Positions 8,435-15,183 of a stretch of 64,000 bases of DNA are shown here, piece after piece. Made by a program: the position numbers and the translations under genes. Numbering within the stretch: the first letter of the stretch is position 1; every line of letters starts with the position of its first letter. The notes beneath the pieces are model-generated. The model worked only from the letters and a program-made list of their open reading frames with translations, was not told the origin of the DNA and did no database searches. Source of the DNA: Actinacidiphila acidipaludis (GTDB lineage: Bacteria > Actinomycetota > Actinomycetes > Streptomycetales > Streptomycetaceae); NCBI RefSeq assembly GCF_019890725.1, contig NZ_JAINZZ010000019.1, forward strand, positions 62,001-126,000. Direction: 5' to 3'.

Positions 8435-9211
8435 TCAGCCGCCGTACCGCCGCTCGCGGGCGGAGTAACTGCGCAGCGCCCGCAGGAAGTCGATCTCCCG
8501 GAAGGCCGGCCAGTAGGCGTCGCAGAAGTACAGCTCGGAGTACGCGCTCTGCCACAGCAGGAAGTTGGACATCCGCTGCTCGCCGCTGGTGCGGATGACG
8601 AGGTCGGGGTCGGGGCGTCCGGCGGTGTACAGGTGGCGGGCGATGTCGTCGACGTCCAGGGAGGCCGCGAGGTCGGCCAGGGTCTCCCCCGCCTCGGCGC
8701 GTTCGGTCATCAGCTCCCGCAGCGCGTCGATCACCTCCTGACGCCCGCCGTAACCGATGGCGAGGGTGACGTGGCAGCCGGTGGCGCAGTCCCGGGTGGC
8801 GTCCACGGCCCGCTTCAGGGCGTGCGCGGTGGAGTCGGGCAGCGCGTCGAGGGTGCCGGCGATGTGCACCTGCCACTGCGCGTCGGGCCTGGCCAGCTTG
8901 TCGGTGACGACCTGTTCGATCAGACCCATGAGGAAGGTGACCTCGCTGTCGCCGCGGCGCCGGAGGTTCTCGGTGGAGCAGACGAAGACGGTGACGTGCT
9001 GGATGCCCAGCGACTCGCACCAGGCCAGCACCTCGTCGACGTGCTCGGCGCCGTACTTGTGGCCCAGGCTCGGGTTGGCCATGCCCATCTGGCGGGCCCA
9101 GCGGCGGTTGCCGTCCATGATCAGGCCGACGTGCCGGGGCAGCGCGCCCTCCTGTACCTGACGTCGCAGCCGGCGGGTGTAGACGGCGTACAGAGGGTCG
9201 GTGATCCGCAT
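8435..9211 (-). CDS. uppS: Isoprenyl transferase (undecaprenyl diphosphate synthase family)
   Basis: This 258-residue cis-prenyltransferase condenses isopentenyl diphosphate units onto an allylic primer, making polyprenyl or short cis-prenyl diphosphates for cell-wall carriers or secondary metabolism. The catalytic Asp33 lies in the diagnostic motif GLIMDGNRRWAR. The later conserved blocks TVFVCSTENLRR, GYGGRQEVIDAL and DLVIRTSGEQRMSNFLLWQ are all present. A strong AAAGGAG ribosome site precedes the ATG. Streptomyces often carry more than one paralogue, so whether this makes the essential C55 carrier or a shorter chain cannot be told from sequence. Confidence 0.93.
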   Translation of the reverse strand: MRITDPLYAVYTRRLRRQVQEGALPRHVGLIMDGNRRWARQMGMANPSLGHKYGAEHVDEVLAWCESLGIQHVTVFVCSTENLRRRGDSEVTFLMGLIEQVVTDKLARPDAQWQVHIAGTLDALPDSTAHALKRAVDATRDCATGCHVTLAIGYGGRQEVIDALRELMTERAEAGETLADLAASLDVDDIARHLYTAGRPDPDLVIRTSGEQRMSNFLLWQSAYSELYFCDAYWPAFREIDFLRALRSYSARERRYGG

Positions 9212-9403
9212 GCCGTACTCCTTTCACCGCCCCCGAGCTTACGGGCCGACGGCCCGCGCGCACGGGAACACGGGCGGATCACGGCCACGCGGGGTACCCG
9301 GCCTGCCGCCGGTGCGGGGAAAGGGATTGGGGCGGCAGGCCGGGTGTCTGGTGACGCGGAGTCAGGGCCGCCGGCCGGTGGGCCGGGCCCTTCGGCGCGC
9401 AGC

Positions 9404-9419
9404 GTGGGAGCGCTCCCAC
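9404..9419. promoter_or_regulatory. CebR-type operator, orphan copy
   Basis: GTGGGAGCGCTCCCAC is a perfect 16-bp palindrome containing the 14-bp site TGGGAGCGCTCCCA known for the Streptomyces LacI-family repressor CebR. It lies 193 bp upstream of uppS and 140 bp upstream of the DGPF gene. Neither is an obvious cello-oligosaccharide gene, so the target is unclear. Confidence 0.6.
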
Positions 9420-9481
9420 AAGGGAAAGTTAGCGCGTGGGAGAGGGCGTGTAAACCTCGGCGCACATCCTCGGGGCGCGGC

Positions 9482-9510
9482 TGTCGATCCCGGGGGTGCC
9501 CGTTCGTGTA
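9482..9510 (+). promoter_or_regulatory. Putative ECF42-dependent promoter
   Basis: TGTCGA (9482-9487) is followed after 17 bp by CGTG (9505-9508). The TGTCGA -35 element matches the one I recall for ECF42 sigma factors. The same layout, with a shared GTNCCCGWTCGT block, lies ahead of the second DGPF gene in this window. The start codon is 72 bp past the -10-like element. Confidence 0.55.
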
Positions 9511-9559
9511 GAAGGTGAGACACCGGCGAGCGGCCGGTGGCGGAACCGAGGAGCACCCC

Positions 9560-9907
9560 ATGAAGCAGTACCTGCTGAGCGTGGTCACCCCCACCGGCGG
9601 CGAGCCGCCGGCACCCGAGGAGCTCAAGGCGATCATGGCCGACGTCGAGGCGTTCCACGACGAGCTCAAGGCCGCGGGCGCCTGGGTCTTCGCCGGCGGC
9701 CTGCACGCGCCGGAGACCGCGACGGTGGTCCAGGTGACCGGCGGCGAGACGGTGATGACGGACGGCCCCTTCATCGAGGGCAAGGAGTACCTCGGCGGCA
9801 TCTGCATCGTGAAGGCCCCCGACCTGGACGCCGCCCTGGAGTGGGGCCGGAAGGCGGCGACGGCGATCTCCCTGCCGATCGAGGTCCGGTCGTTCGTGCA
9901 GGACTGA
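9560..9907 (+). CDS. DGPF/YCII-domain protein, partner of ECF42 sigma factor
   Basis: This 115-residue small cytoplasmic protein has the YCII alpha-beta fold. The hallmark DGPF is seen in TDGPFIEGKEYLGG near residues 63-76. Proteins of this kind are the usual genetic partners and targets of ECF42 sigma factors; their biochemical activity is not established. A GAGGAG ribosome site sits upstream of the chosen ATG, so the 15 extra in-frame codons upstream are not needed. The stop codon overlaps the first base pairs of a 91-bp tandem repeat, after which comes the sigma factor gene. A second, diverged pair is at 37250-38927. Confidence 0.88.
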   Translation: MKQYLLSVVTPTGGEPPAPEELKAIMADVEAFHDELKAAGAWVFAGGLHAPETATVVQVTGGETVMTDGPFIEGKEYLGGICIVKAPDLDAALEWGRKAATAISLPIEVRSFVQD

Positions 9908-10085
9908 CGCACGAGTTCCCGCAGTGGCCGACCGAGGAACGAGGTCGTCCGCGAAGGGAAGAAGCAGGAAGACCGACCGAAAAGGGAGGCAGGCCTGACG
10001 CACGAGTTCCCGCAGTGGCCGACCGAGGAACGAGGTCGTCCGCGAAGGGAAGAAGCAGGAAGGCCGACCGAAAAGGGAGGCAGGA
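9904..10085 (+). repeat. 91-bp tandem duplication between DGPF and ECF42 genes
   Basis: Two copies of a 91-bp unit (9904-9994 and 9995-10085) differ at only two visible positions. A third copy begins at 10086 but diverges after eight bases. The unit is purine-rich on the plus strand (GAAGGGAAGAAGCAGGAA). Because 91 is not a multiple of three and both copies are after the stop codon, it is non-coding. It lengthens the spacing between the DGPF stop and the sigma factor start to about 220 bp. Confidence 0.95.
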
Positions 10086-10127
10086 CTGACGCAGGAAGGT
10101 CGGCCGGCGGAAGGGGACGACGCACGG

Positions 10128-11381
10128 ATGGACGAGCCGCGGGTGGGCGCCCGGGAGGTCGAGCGGGTCTTCCGGGCGGAGTACGGGCGCGCGGTGTCCG
10201 TCCTGGTCGGCGTGTTCGGCGACATCGACGTGGCCGAGGAGGCGGTGCAGGACGCGTTCACCGTCGCCGTCGAACGCTGGCCGGCGACCGGCCTGCCGCC
10301 CAGCCCGGCCGGCTGGATCATCACCACCGCGCGCAACCGCGCGATCGACCGGCTGCGCCGTGAGGCCACCCGGGACGAACGGCAGGCCCAGGCCGCGGCG
10401 TTGCTGGCGGCCCGGGCCGCCGAGGCAAGGGACGGGGAGGACGAGGGCGCCGTGCGGGACGACCGTCTGCGACTGATCTTCACCTGCTGCCACCCGTCGC
10501 TGGGCACCGGCGCCCAGGTGGCCCTGACACTGCGGCTGCTGGGCGGCCTGACCACCGCGGAGATCGCGCGGGCGTTCCTGGTGCCCGAGCCGACGATGGC
10601 CCAGCGCCTGGTGCGGGCCAAGAACAAGATCCGGCAGGCCGGGATCCCGTACCGGGTGCCGTACGAGAGTGATCTGCCGGACCGGCTGCGGGCGGTGCTG
10701 TCCGTCGTCTATCTGATCTTCAACGAGGGCTATGCGGCGAGCTCGGGCGACCGTCTCGTCCGTGAACCGCTGTGCACGGAGGCGATCCGGCTCGGCCGGC
10801 TGCTGGTGGAGCTGATGCCGGACGAGCCCGAGGCGCTGGGCCTGCTCGCGCTCATGCTGCTGTCGGACTCCCGGCGGGCCGCCCGGGTCTCCCCCGGTGG
10901 CGGCCTGGTGCTGCTCGCCGACCAGGACCGGTCACGCTGGGACGCCGCGCTGGTCGCCGAGGGGCAGGAGCTGGTGCGGCGCTGCCTGCGCCGCGGCCGG
11001 CCGGGCCCGTACCAGATCCAGGCGGCGATCAACGCGGTGCACAGCGACGCGCCGTCGGCCGCCGCGACGGACTGGCCGCAGATCGTCGTCCTCTACGACC
11101 AGTTGGCGGCGATCACGCCGAGCCCGGTGGTGGCGCTGCACCGGGCCGTCGCGGTCGCCGAGGTCGAGGGACCCGCGGCGGGGCTGGCGCTGGTGGACGC
11201 GCTGGGCCCGGAGCTGACGGGCTACCACCTGTCGTATGCGATCCGGGCGGACCTGCTGCGCCGTCTCGGGCGGGACACCGAGGCGGCGGACGCCTACGAG
11301 GCGGCGCTGGCGTGTACCGGCAACGCCGCCGAACAGGACTTTCTGCGAGCCAGGAACCGGGAGGCGCGCGGCGGCGGGTGA
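10128..11381 (+). CDS. ECF42-type RNA polymerase sigma factor
   Basis: This 417-residue sigma factor has a long C-terminal extension. Sigma region 2 runs from FRAEYGRAVSVLVG through WIITTARNRAIDRLRR (about residues 12-85). Region 4 follows with GLTTAEIARAFLVPEPTMAQRLVRAKNKIR (about 142-171). The remaining 230 residues form the helical, TPR-like extension typical of ECF42, including YLIFNEGYAASSGD and LVRRCLRRGRPGPYQIQAAINA. These sigma factors have no anti-sigma gene; the extension is thought to control activity. GGAAGGGGA precedes the ATG. The upstream DGPF gene is the probable target and cotranscribed partner. A paralogue with the same architecture is at 37587-38927. Confidence 0.92.
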   Translation: MDEPRVGAREVERVFRAEYGRAVSVLVGVFGDIDVAEEAVQDAFTVAVERWPATGLPPSPAGWIITTARNRAIDRLRREATRDERQAQAAALLAARAAEARDGEDEGAVRDDRLRLIFTCCHPSLGTGAQVALTLRLLGGLTTAEIARAFLVPEPTMAQRLVRAKNKIRQAGIPYRVPYESDLPDRLRAVLSVVYLIFNEGYAASSGDRLVREPLCTEAIRLGRLLVELMPDEPEALGLLALMLLSDSRRAARVSPGGGLVLLADQDRSRWDAALVAEGQELVRRCLRRGRPGPYQIQAAINAVHSDAPSAAATDWPQIVVLYDQLAAITPSPVVALHRAVAVAEVEGPAAGLALVDALGPELTGYHLSYAIRADLLRRLGRDTEAADAYEAALACTGNAAEQDFLRARNREARGGG

Positions 11382-11469
11382 CCCCGGCCCCCTCGCGCCG
11401 GCGCGCGTCACCCGCCGCCGCGTTTTTGTTCCCGCTTCCGATGTGCCCTTTCCCGCACCCGAACGAAAC

Positions 11470-11483
11470 GGAATGGGCATTCC
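11470..11483. promoter_or_regulatory. Candidate operator upstream of MFS-TetR unit
   Basis: GGAATGGGCATTCC has 6-bp inverted arms separated by two bases. It lies 66 bp ahead of the MFS start. An additional inverted pair, GAAACGGAA (11465-11473) and TTCCGTTTC (11519-11527), brackets the region. It is a plausible binding site for the TetR protein encoded downstream, but this is unproven. Confidence 0.4.
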
Positions 11484-11548
11484 AGATGGCTTAGCCTGGA
11501 GATGCGGCGGAATCACCGTTCCGTTTCCGGCTTTCCCGAAGGAGTTCC

Positions 11549-13036
11549 ATGGCGTCCGAGACACGGCGCACGCACCATCAGGTCACCTTCGCCGTGCTTG
11601 CGGCGAGCGTCACCGCGTACGCCCTGCTGCAGTCCCTGGTCACCCCGGTTCTTCCGACCATCCAGGCCGATCTGCACACCACGCAGAACACCGTGACGTG
11701 GGTGCTGACGGCCTATCTGCTGTCCGCCTCGATATTCACCCCGATCATGGGCCGCATCGGCGACATGGTCGGCAAGGAACGTGTCTTCGTCGCCACCTTG
11801 GGCGCGCTGGCCGCCGGCTCGCTGCTGGCGGCGCTCGCCGGCAACGTCCAGGTCATGATCATCGCCCGGGTGATCCAGGGCATCGGCGGCGGTGTCCTGC
11901 CGCTGGCCTTCGGCATCATCCGCGACGAGTTCCCGCGCGAGAAGCTCAGCGGCGCCATCGGCGCGATCGCCTCGCTCAGCGCGGTCGGCGCCGGGCTGGG
12001 CATCGTGCTGGCCGGTCCGATCGTCAACGCGCTGGACTACCACTGGCTGTTCTGGCTGCCGATGATCCTCACCGTCGCCGCGGCCGTGGCGGCCGCGGTC
12101 TTCGTCCCGCGCTCCCCCGTGCGCACCCCCGGCCGGATCAGCTGGGCGCCCGCGGTGCTGCTGTCCGCGTGGCTGGTGGCCCTGCTGGTCGCCCTGAGCC
12201 AGGCCCCGGTCTGGGGCTGGGGTTCCAGCCGGGTGATCGGGCTCTTCACCGCCGCGGTCGTGCTGGCCGTCGGCTGGGTGGAGATCGAGCGCCGGACGGC
12301 GACGCCGCTCATCGACATGTCGATGATGCGCCGCCCCGCGGTGTGGACCAACAACCTGGTGGCGCTGCTCTTCGGCGTGGGGATGTACGCGGTGTTCGCG
12401 TTCCTCCCGGAGTTCGTGCAGTCCCCGAAGTCCACCGGCTACGGCTTCGGCGCGAGCATCACGCAGTCCGGGCTGATCCTGCTGCCGATGAGCGTGACCA
12501 TGTTCGCCGTGGGCCTGTGGTCCAACCGGCTCGCCGTCCGGCTCGGCGGCAAGACCGTGGTCCTGGCGGGCGCGCTGGTCGGCACCGTGTCCATGGCGCT
12601 GCTGGCCTTCGCCCACACCCACACCTGGGAGCTGTACGTGGCCACCGCGGTGATGGGCGCCGGCTTCGGCCTGGCCTTCGCCGCCATGTCCAGCCTCATC
12701 GTGAGCGCCGTCCCGGCCGAGCAGACCGGTGTCGCCAGCGGCATGAACGCCAACATCCGGACGATCGGCGGCTCGATCGGCGCCGCCCTGATGGCCAGCG
12801 TGGTCACCGCGAGCCCCGCGGCCGACGGACTGCCGCGCGAGGCCGGCTACACCCACGGTTTCGCGCTGCTGGGCGCGGCCCTGCTGATCGCCGCCTTCGC
12901 CGCGGTGCTCATCCCGGTGACCCACCGGCCGAGCCGCATCGCCGTCTCCGGCGACCCGGAGTACGCCGTGCCGGCCGACGGAGCGGCGACGCCCGCCACC
13001 GCCGGGAGTACGGTCGTGGGCGACAGGGCCGAATGA
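11549..13036 (+). CDS. MFS drug exporter, DHA2-like
   Basis: This 495-residue inner-membrane transporter has about 14 hydrophobic segments. The N-terminal half has VTWVLTAYLLSASIFTPIMGRIGD, the usual MFS motif A region, and ARVIQGIGGGVLPLAFGIIRDEF, the motif C-like exporter region. Members of this group expel drugs or the producer's own metabolites with the proton gradient. A GAAGGAG ribosome site precedes the ATG. The TetR gene 84 bp downstream on the same strand is its likely local repressor. The substrate is unknown. Confidence 0.87.
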   Translation: MASETRRTHHQVTFAVLAASVTAYALLQSLVTPVLPTIQADLHTTQNTVTWVLTAYLLSASIFTPIMGRIGDMVGKERVFVATLGALAAGSLLAALAGNVQVMIIARVIQGIGGGVLPLAFGIIRDEFPREKLSGAIGAIASLSAVGAGLGIVLAGPIVNALDYHWLFWLPMILTVAAAVAAAVFVPRSPVRTPGRISWAPAVLLSAWLVALLVALSQAPVWGWGSSRVIGLFTAAVVLAVGWVEIERRTATPLIDMSMMRRPAVWTNNLVALLFGVGMYAVFAFLPEFVQSPKSTGYGFGASITQSGLILLPMSVTMFAVGLWSNRLAVRLGGKTVVLAGALVGTVSMALLAFAHTHTWELYVATAVMGAGFGLAFAAMSSLIVSAVPAEQTGVASGMNANIRTIGGSIGAALMASVVTASPAADGLPREAGYTHGFALLGAALLIAAFAAVLIPVTHRPSRIAVSGDPEYAVPADGAATPATAGSTVVGDRAE

Positions 13037-13120
13037 GCAGGACACGGCAGTGACGGCGCGGGCGAGCGGGGCGGGGTCCCGGCGCCCGCGCCGGAACGAC
13101 CACCGACGAGCGGAGTGACG

Positions 13121-13792
13121 ATGGCAGCCGGCGACACGCAGGCCCGGCCGTTGCGCCGGGACGCGGTGCGCAACCACCAGCTCGTGATGGCGGCCGCACG
13201 GGAGGTGCTGTCCGAGTTCGGCACCGACGCGAGCATGGAGCTGATCGCCTCCCGGGCCGGCGTCGGCGTCGGCACGGTCTACCGGCGCTTCCCCAACAAG
13301 CAGGCCCTGGTCGACGAGATCGCCGAGGAGATGCTCCGCGAACTCGTCCTGGAGGCACGCGACGCGCTGGCGGTGCCCGACGGCGCCGGGCTCGACGCGT
13401 TCATGCGGGTGATCGGCCGCTCCCTCAGCGCCCACCGCGGTTACGCCGACCAGCTCGTCGGCCATTCGAAGACCTCGTGCGTCGAGCAGTTGCGTGACCT
13501 GATCACCGAGCTGCTCGGGCAGGCGCGGAAGGCCGGCCGGGTCGCCCCGGAGGTGGAGCTCGGCGACGTGATGGCCCTCATCTGGGGGCTGCGCGGGGTC
13601 GTGGAGACCAGCGGCGCGGTCGTGCCCGGCGCGTGGCAGCGCTATCTCGACATCCATCTGGCCGGGCTGCGTGCCCCGGTGACCGCCGCCTCGGGTCCCG
13701 CCGTCACCCGGGCCGAGCTCGGTCGCATCAACGGCGCCGGCGGGTCCGGCGCCCCCGGCCACGACGACGCGCGCGGCGCCGGCCCTCGCTAG
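13121..13792 (+). CDS. TetR-family transcriptional regulator
   Basis: This 223-residue repressor has an N-terminal TetR helix-turn-helix (IASRAGVGVGTVYRRFPNKQALV, about residues 41-63). It has a longer ligand-binding C-terminal domain ending in a disordered Gly/Ala tail. The ATG at 13121 is chosen because GGAG ends five bases before it; a GTG six bases upstream is also in frame. It follows the MFS exporter in the same direction and most likely represses it. The 3' end of the gene forms the left arm of a terminator hairpin. Confidence 0.86.
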   Translation: MAAGDTQARPLRRDAVRNHQLVMAAAREVLSEFGTDASMELIASRAGVGVGTVYRRFPNKQALVDEIAEEMLRELVLEARDALAVPDGAGLDAFMRVIGRSLSAHRGYADQLVGHSKTSCVEQLRDLITELLGQARKAGRVAPEVELGDVMALIWGLRGVVETSGAVVPGAWQRYLDIHLAGLRAPVTAASGPAVTRAELGRINGAGGSGAPGHDDARGAGPR

Positions 13793-13808
13793 GGCCGGCG
13801 CCGCGCGC
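13769..13808. terminator. Perfect 18-bp hairpin, terminator of tetR / rpmJ
   Basis: Arms 13769-13786 and 13791-13808 are perfectly complementary with the four-base loop CGCT. The left arm lies inside the tetR coding end and the stop codon TAG (13790-13792) straddles the loop and right arm. There is no U-run, as usual in Streptomyces. It can serve both converging genes. Confidence 0.75.
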
Positions 13809-13871
13809 ACGTTCATCGGTCCCGGCTCCGGCGGAGGGAGGCGTCCCCCGGGCCGCTGCCGGTTCCGGCGG

Positions 13872-13994
13872 TCAGCCCTGGCGGGCCTTGGAACGGGGGT
13901 CCTTGCGGTTGATCACGTAGACCTTGCCGTGCCGCCGGACGATCTGGGCCCCCGGACGGTTCTTCAGGGACCGAAGCGAGTTGCGTACCTTCAT
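13872..13994 (-). CDS. rpmJ: 50S ribosomal protein bL36, cysteine-free (C-minus) paralogue
   Basis: This 40-residue ribosomal protein begins [15 protein letters not shown] and ends KARQG. It lacks all cysteines, so it has no CxxC zinc ribbon and is the zinc-independent form of bL36. In Streptomyces such paralogues are typically derepressed under zinc limitation by Zur, letting ribosomes release zinc. A GAAAGG ribosome site precedes the ATG; the longer open frame upstream is spurious. I see only a weak Zur-like half-site (ATGACAACCG at 14089-14098), so zinc control here is expected from family knowledge rather than shown. It is divergent from an unrecognised acidic repeat protein. Confidence 0.93.
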   Translation of the reverse strand: MKVRNSLRSLKNRPGAQIVRRHGKVYVINRKDPRSKARQG

Positions 13995-14151
13995 CGGGAT
14001 GCCTTTCTGCTCGTCGCCGACGTGAAGCGGCGGGTACTGCCGGCGCACATCAGTCGCGTCCCGGGAGGGTCGTACTGTTTGTGCAGGCATGACAACCGCG
14101 GCACGGTCGCATTCATTCCGGAGTCGTTCCGGCGGGGCGGAGGGGGCAGGC

Positions 14152-14493
14152 ATGAACGCAGACAGGAACGCGGACAGGAACGCGGAGCAACGGGGTCGGC
14201 CGGACGGGGAGGACCCGGAGGAGGACGGCCCGGACTTCTCCAGTCCCGGCTTCTCGAGCCCCGACTTCTCCAGCCCGGACTTCGGCGGGCCCGACGGCGG
14301 GATCCGCGACTTCGAGGTGCCGGAGTTCACGGTGCCTCCCTTCGAGGGCCCGGACTACGAGGCGGTGGGCGCCGACGACCTGGTCCCCGACGAGGCCGGC
14401 TTCTCCAGCCCCGGGTTCAGCAGCCCCGACTTCACCAGCCCCGACGACGTCGACGACGACGGCACCCACGACCACGAGGGCCCGGACGACTGA
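14152..14493 (+). CDS. Unrecognised acidic protein made of xFxxP pentapeptide repeats
   Basis: This 113-residue protein belongs to no family I recognise. After an N-terminal [12 protein letters not shown] repeat and an acidic linker, residues 28-97 fall into one unbroken five-residue register. Units such as [25 protein letters not shown] and PFEGP appear in order, with degenerate units at 48-52 and 68-82. The tail is Asp-rich with two His ([16 protein letters not shown]). It has no Cys, signal peptide or membrane segment and is strongly acidic, so it is probably disordered or a metal- or calcium-binding or phase-separating chain. A GGAGGGGG ribosome site supports the ATG. It is divergent from the zinc-independent rpmJ, hinting at shared control. 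This is not the classical A(D/N)LxX pentapeptide family. Confidence 0.75.
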   Translation: MNADRNADRNAEQRGRPDGEDPEEDGPDFSSPGFSSPDFSSPDFGGPDGGIRDFEVPEFTVPPFEGPDYEAVGADDLVPDEAGFSSPGFSSPDFTSPDDVDDDGTHDHEGPDD

Positions 14494-14552
14494 TCCCTCC
14501 CCCGCGGCCCGCGGCGGCCGCGTCCCGCCACCCTCAGCCACTTCGATCACCA

Positions 14553-14590
14553 CAGCGCCCCGTGACGCCTGACCGCCGTCCGGGGCGCTG
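14553..14590. terminator. Hairpin after the pentad-repeat gene
   Basis: CAGCGCCCCG (14553-14562) pairs perfectly with CGGGGCGCTG (14581-14590) across an 18-base loop, 60 bp after the stop codon. It is a plausible rho-independent terminator without a U-run. Confidence 0.55.
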
Positions 14591-14664
14591 CCGCGTCCGG
14601 CATCCGCGGCCCAGCTCGCGAGACCCGCCGCCGAGCCGGCGGGACATCTGGGCGATATACAGGC

Positions 14665-14705
14665 TGAGGTGTTCAACCTCAGTTGCGCAGTCCAGACTGC
14701 ATAAC
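14665..14705. promoter_or_regulatory. Two adjacent palindromic operators ahead of marR
   Basis: The first is TGAGGT-GTTCA-ACCTCA (14665-14681). Immediately after it, 14682-14705 forms a 24-bp palindrome with arms GTTNNGCAGTC and GACTGCNNAAC around a central CA. They end 13 bp before the marR start, so they overlap the likely promoter and suit autorepression of the marR-MFS operon. The two palindromes differ in sequence. Confidence 0.65.
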
Positions 14706-14718
14706 GTACGGTGACGAC

Positions 14719-15183
14719 ATGAGTGAAACCACGGAGGCCGGCCCCGGACCGGCCGTGTCGGAGTCGGCGGTCCAGGCCGCGCGCGACGTGCGGGTGGTCC
14801 TCGGCCGCCTGCGCCGGAGGCTGCGCAAGACGTACGACACCAGCGAGCTCACGCCCTCCCAGCTCTCCGTCCTCAGCCGGCTGGACAAGGACGGCGACGC
14901 CTCGGTCAGCGAACTGGCCGCGGCCGAGCAGGTGCGGCACCAGTCCGTGGCCGCCGCGGTGGCGGTCCTGGAGGAGCGCGGGCTCGTCGCCCGGCGTCCG
15001 GACCCCGACGACGGCCGCCGCCAGGTGGTCTCCGTCGCCGATCCCGGTCGCGCCTTCCTCGCAGACACCCGCCGCGCCGGAGAGGGGTGGCTCACCCGCG
15101 TGCTGGAGGAGCACCTCACCGAAGAGGAGCGCGGGACCGTGATCGAGGCGATGGCGCTGCTCGACCGGGTCGCGAAGTCGTGA
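14719..15183 (+). CDS. MarR-family transcriptional regulator
   Basis: This 154-residue winged-helix regulator has a helix-turn-helix in VSELAAAEQVRHQSVAAAVAVLEERGLV and a wing carrying the MarR signature DPDDGRRQVV (about residues 94-103). It probably represses its own operon by binding the palindromes just upstream and releases DNA on ligand binding. The downstream MFS gene starts within its stop codon (GTGA), so the two proteins are made together. The in-frame codons upstream of the ATG run through the operator and are not coding. Confidence 0.88.
   Translation: MSETTEAGPGPAVSESAVQAARDVRVVLGRLRRRLRKTYDTSELTPSQLSVLSRLDKDGDASVSELAAAEQVRHQSVAAAVAVLEERGLVARRPDPDDGRRQVVSVADPGRAFLADTRRAGEGWLTRVLEEHLTEEERGTVIEAMALLDRVAKS

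Larger units (their letters stand above)
9212..9559. promoter_or_regulatory. Intergenic control region between uppS and DGPF gene
   Basis: This 348-bp divergent region holds the uppS upstream region on its left. It also contains a perfect CebR-type palindrome (9404-9419) and an ECF42-like promoter (9482-9510) for the DGPF gene. A purine-rich stretch (AAGGGAAAGTTAGCG) lies just after the palindrome. No small gene is convincing here. Confidence 0.6.

Noticed and set aside
14089..14098. ATGACAACCG as a Zur box for rpmJ
   Set aside because: Only one half-site is visible and the mirror half is degenerate with wrong spacing; zinc control may still exist.
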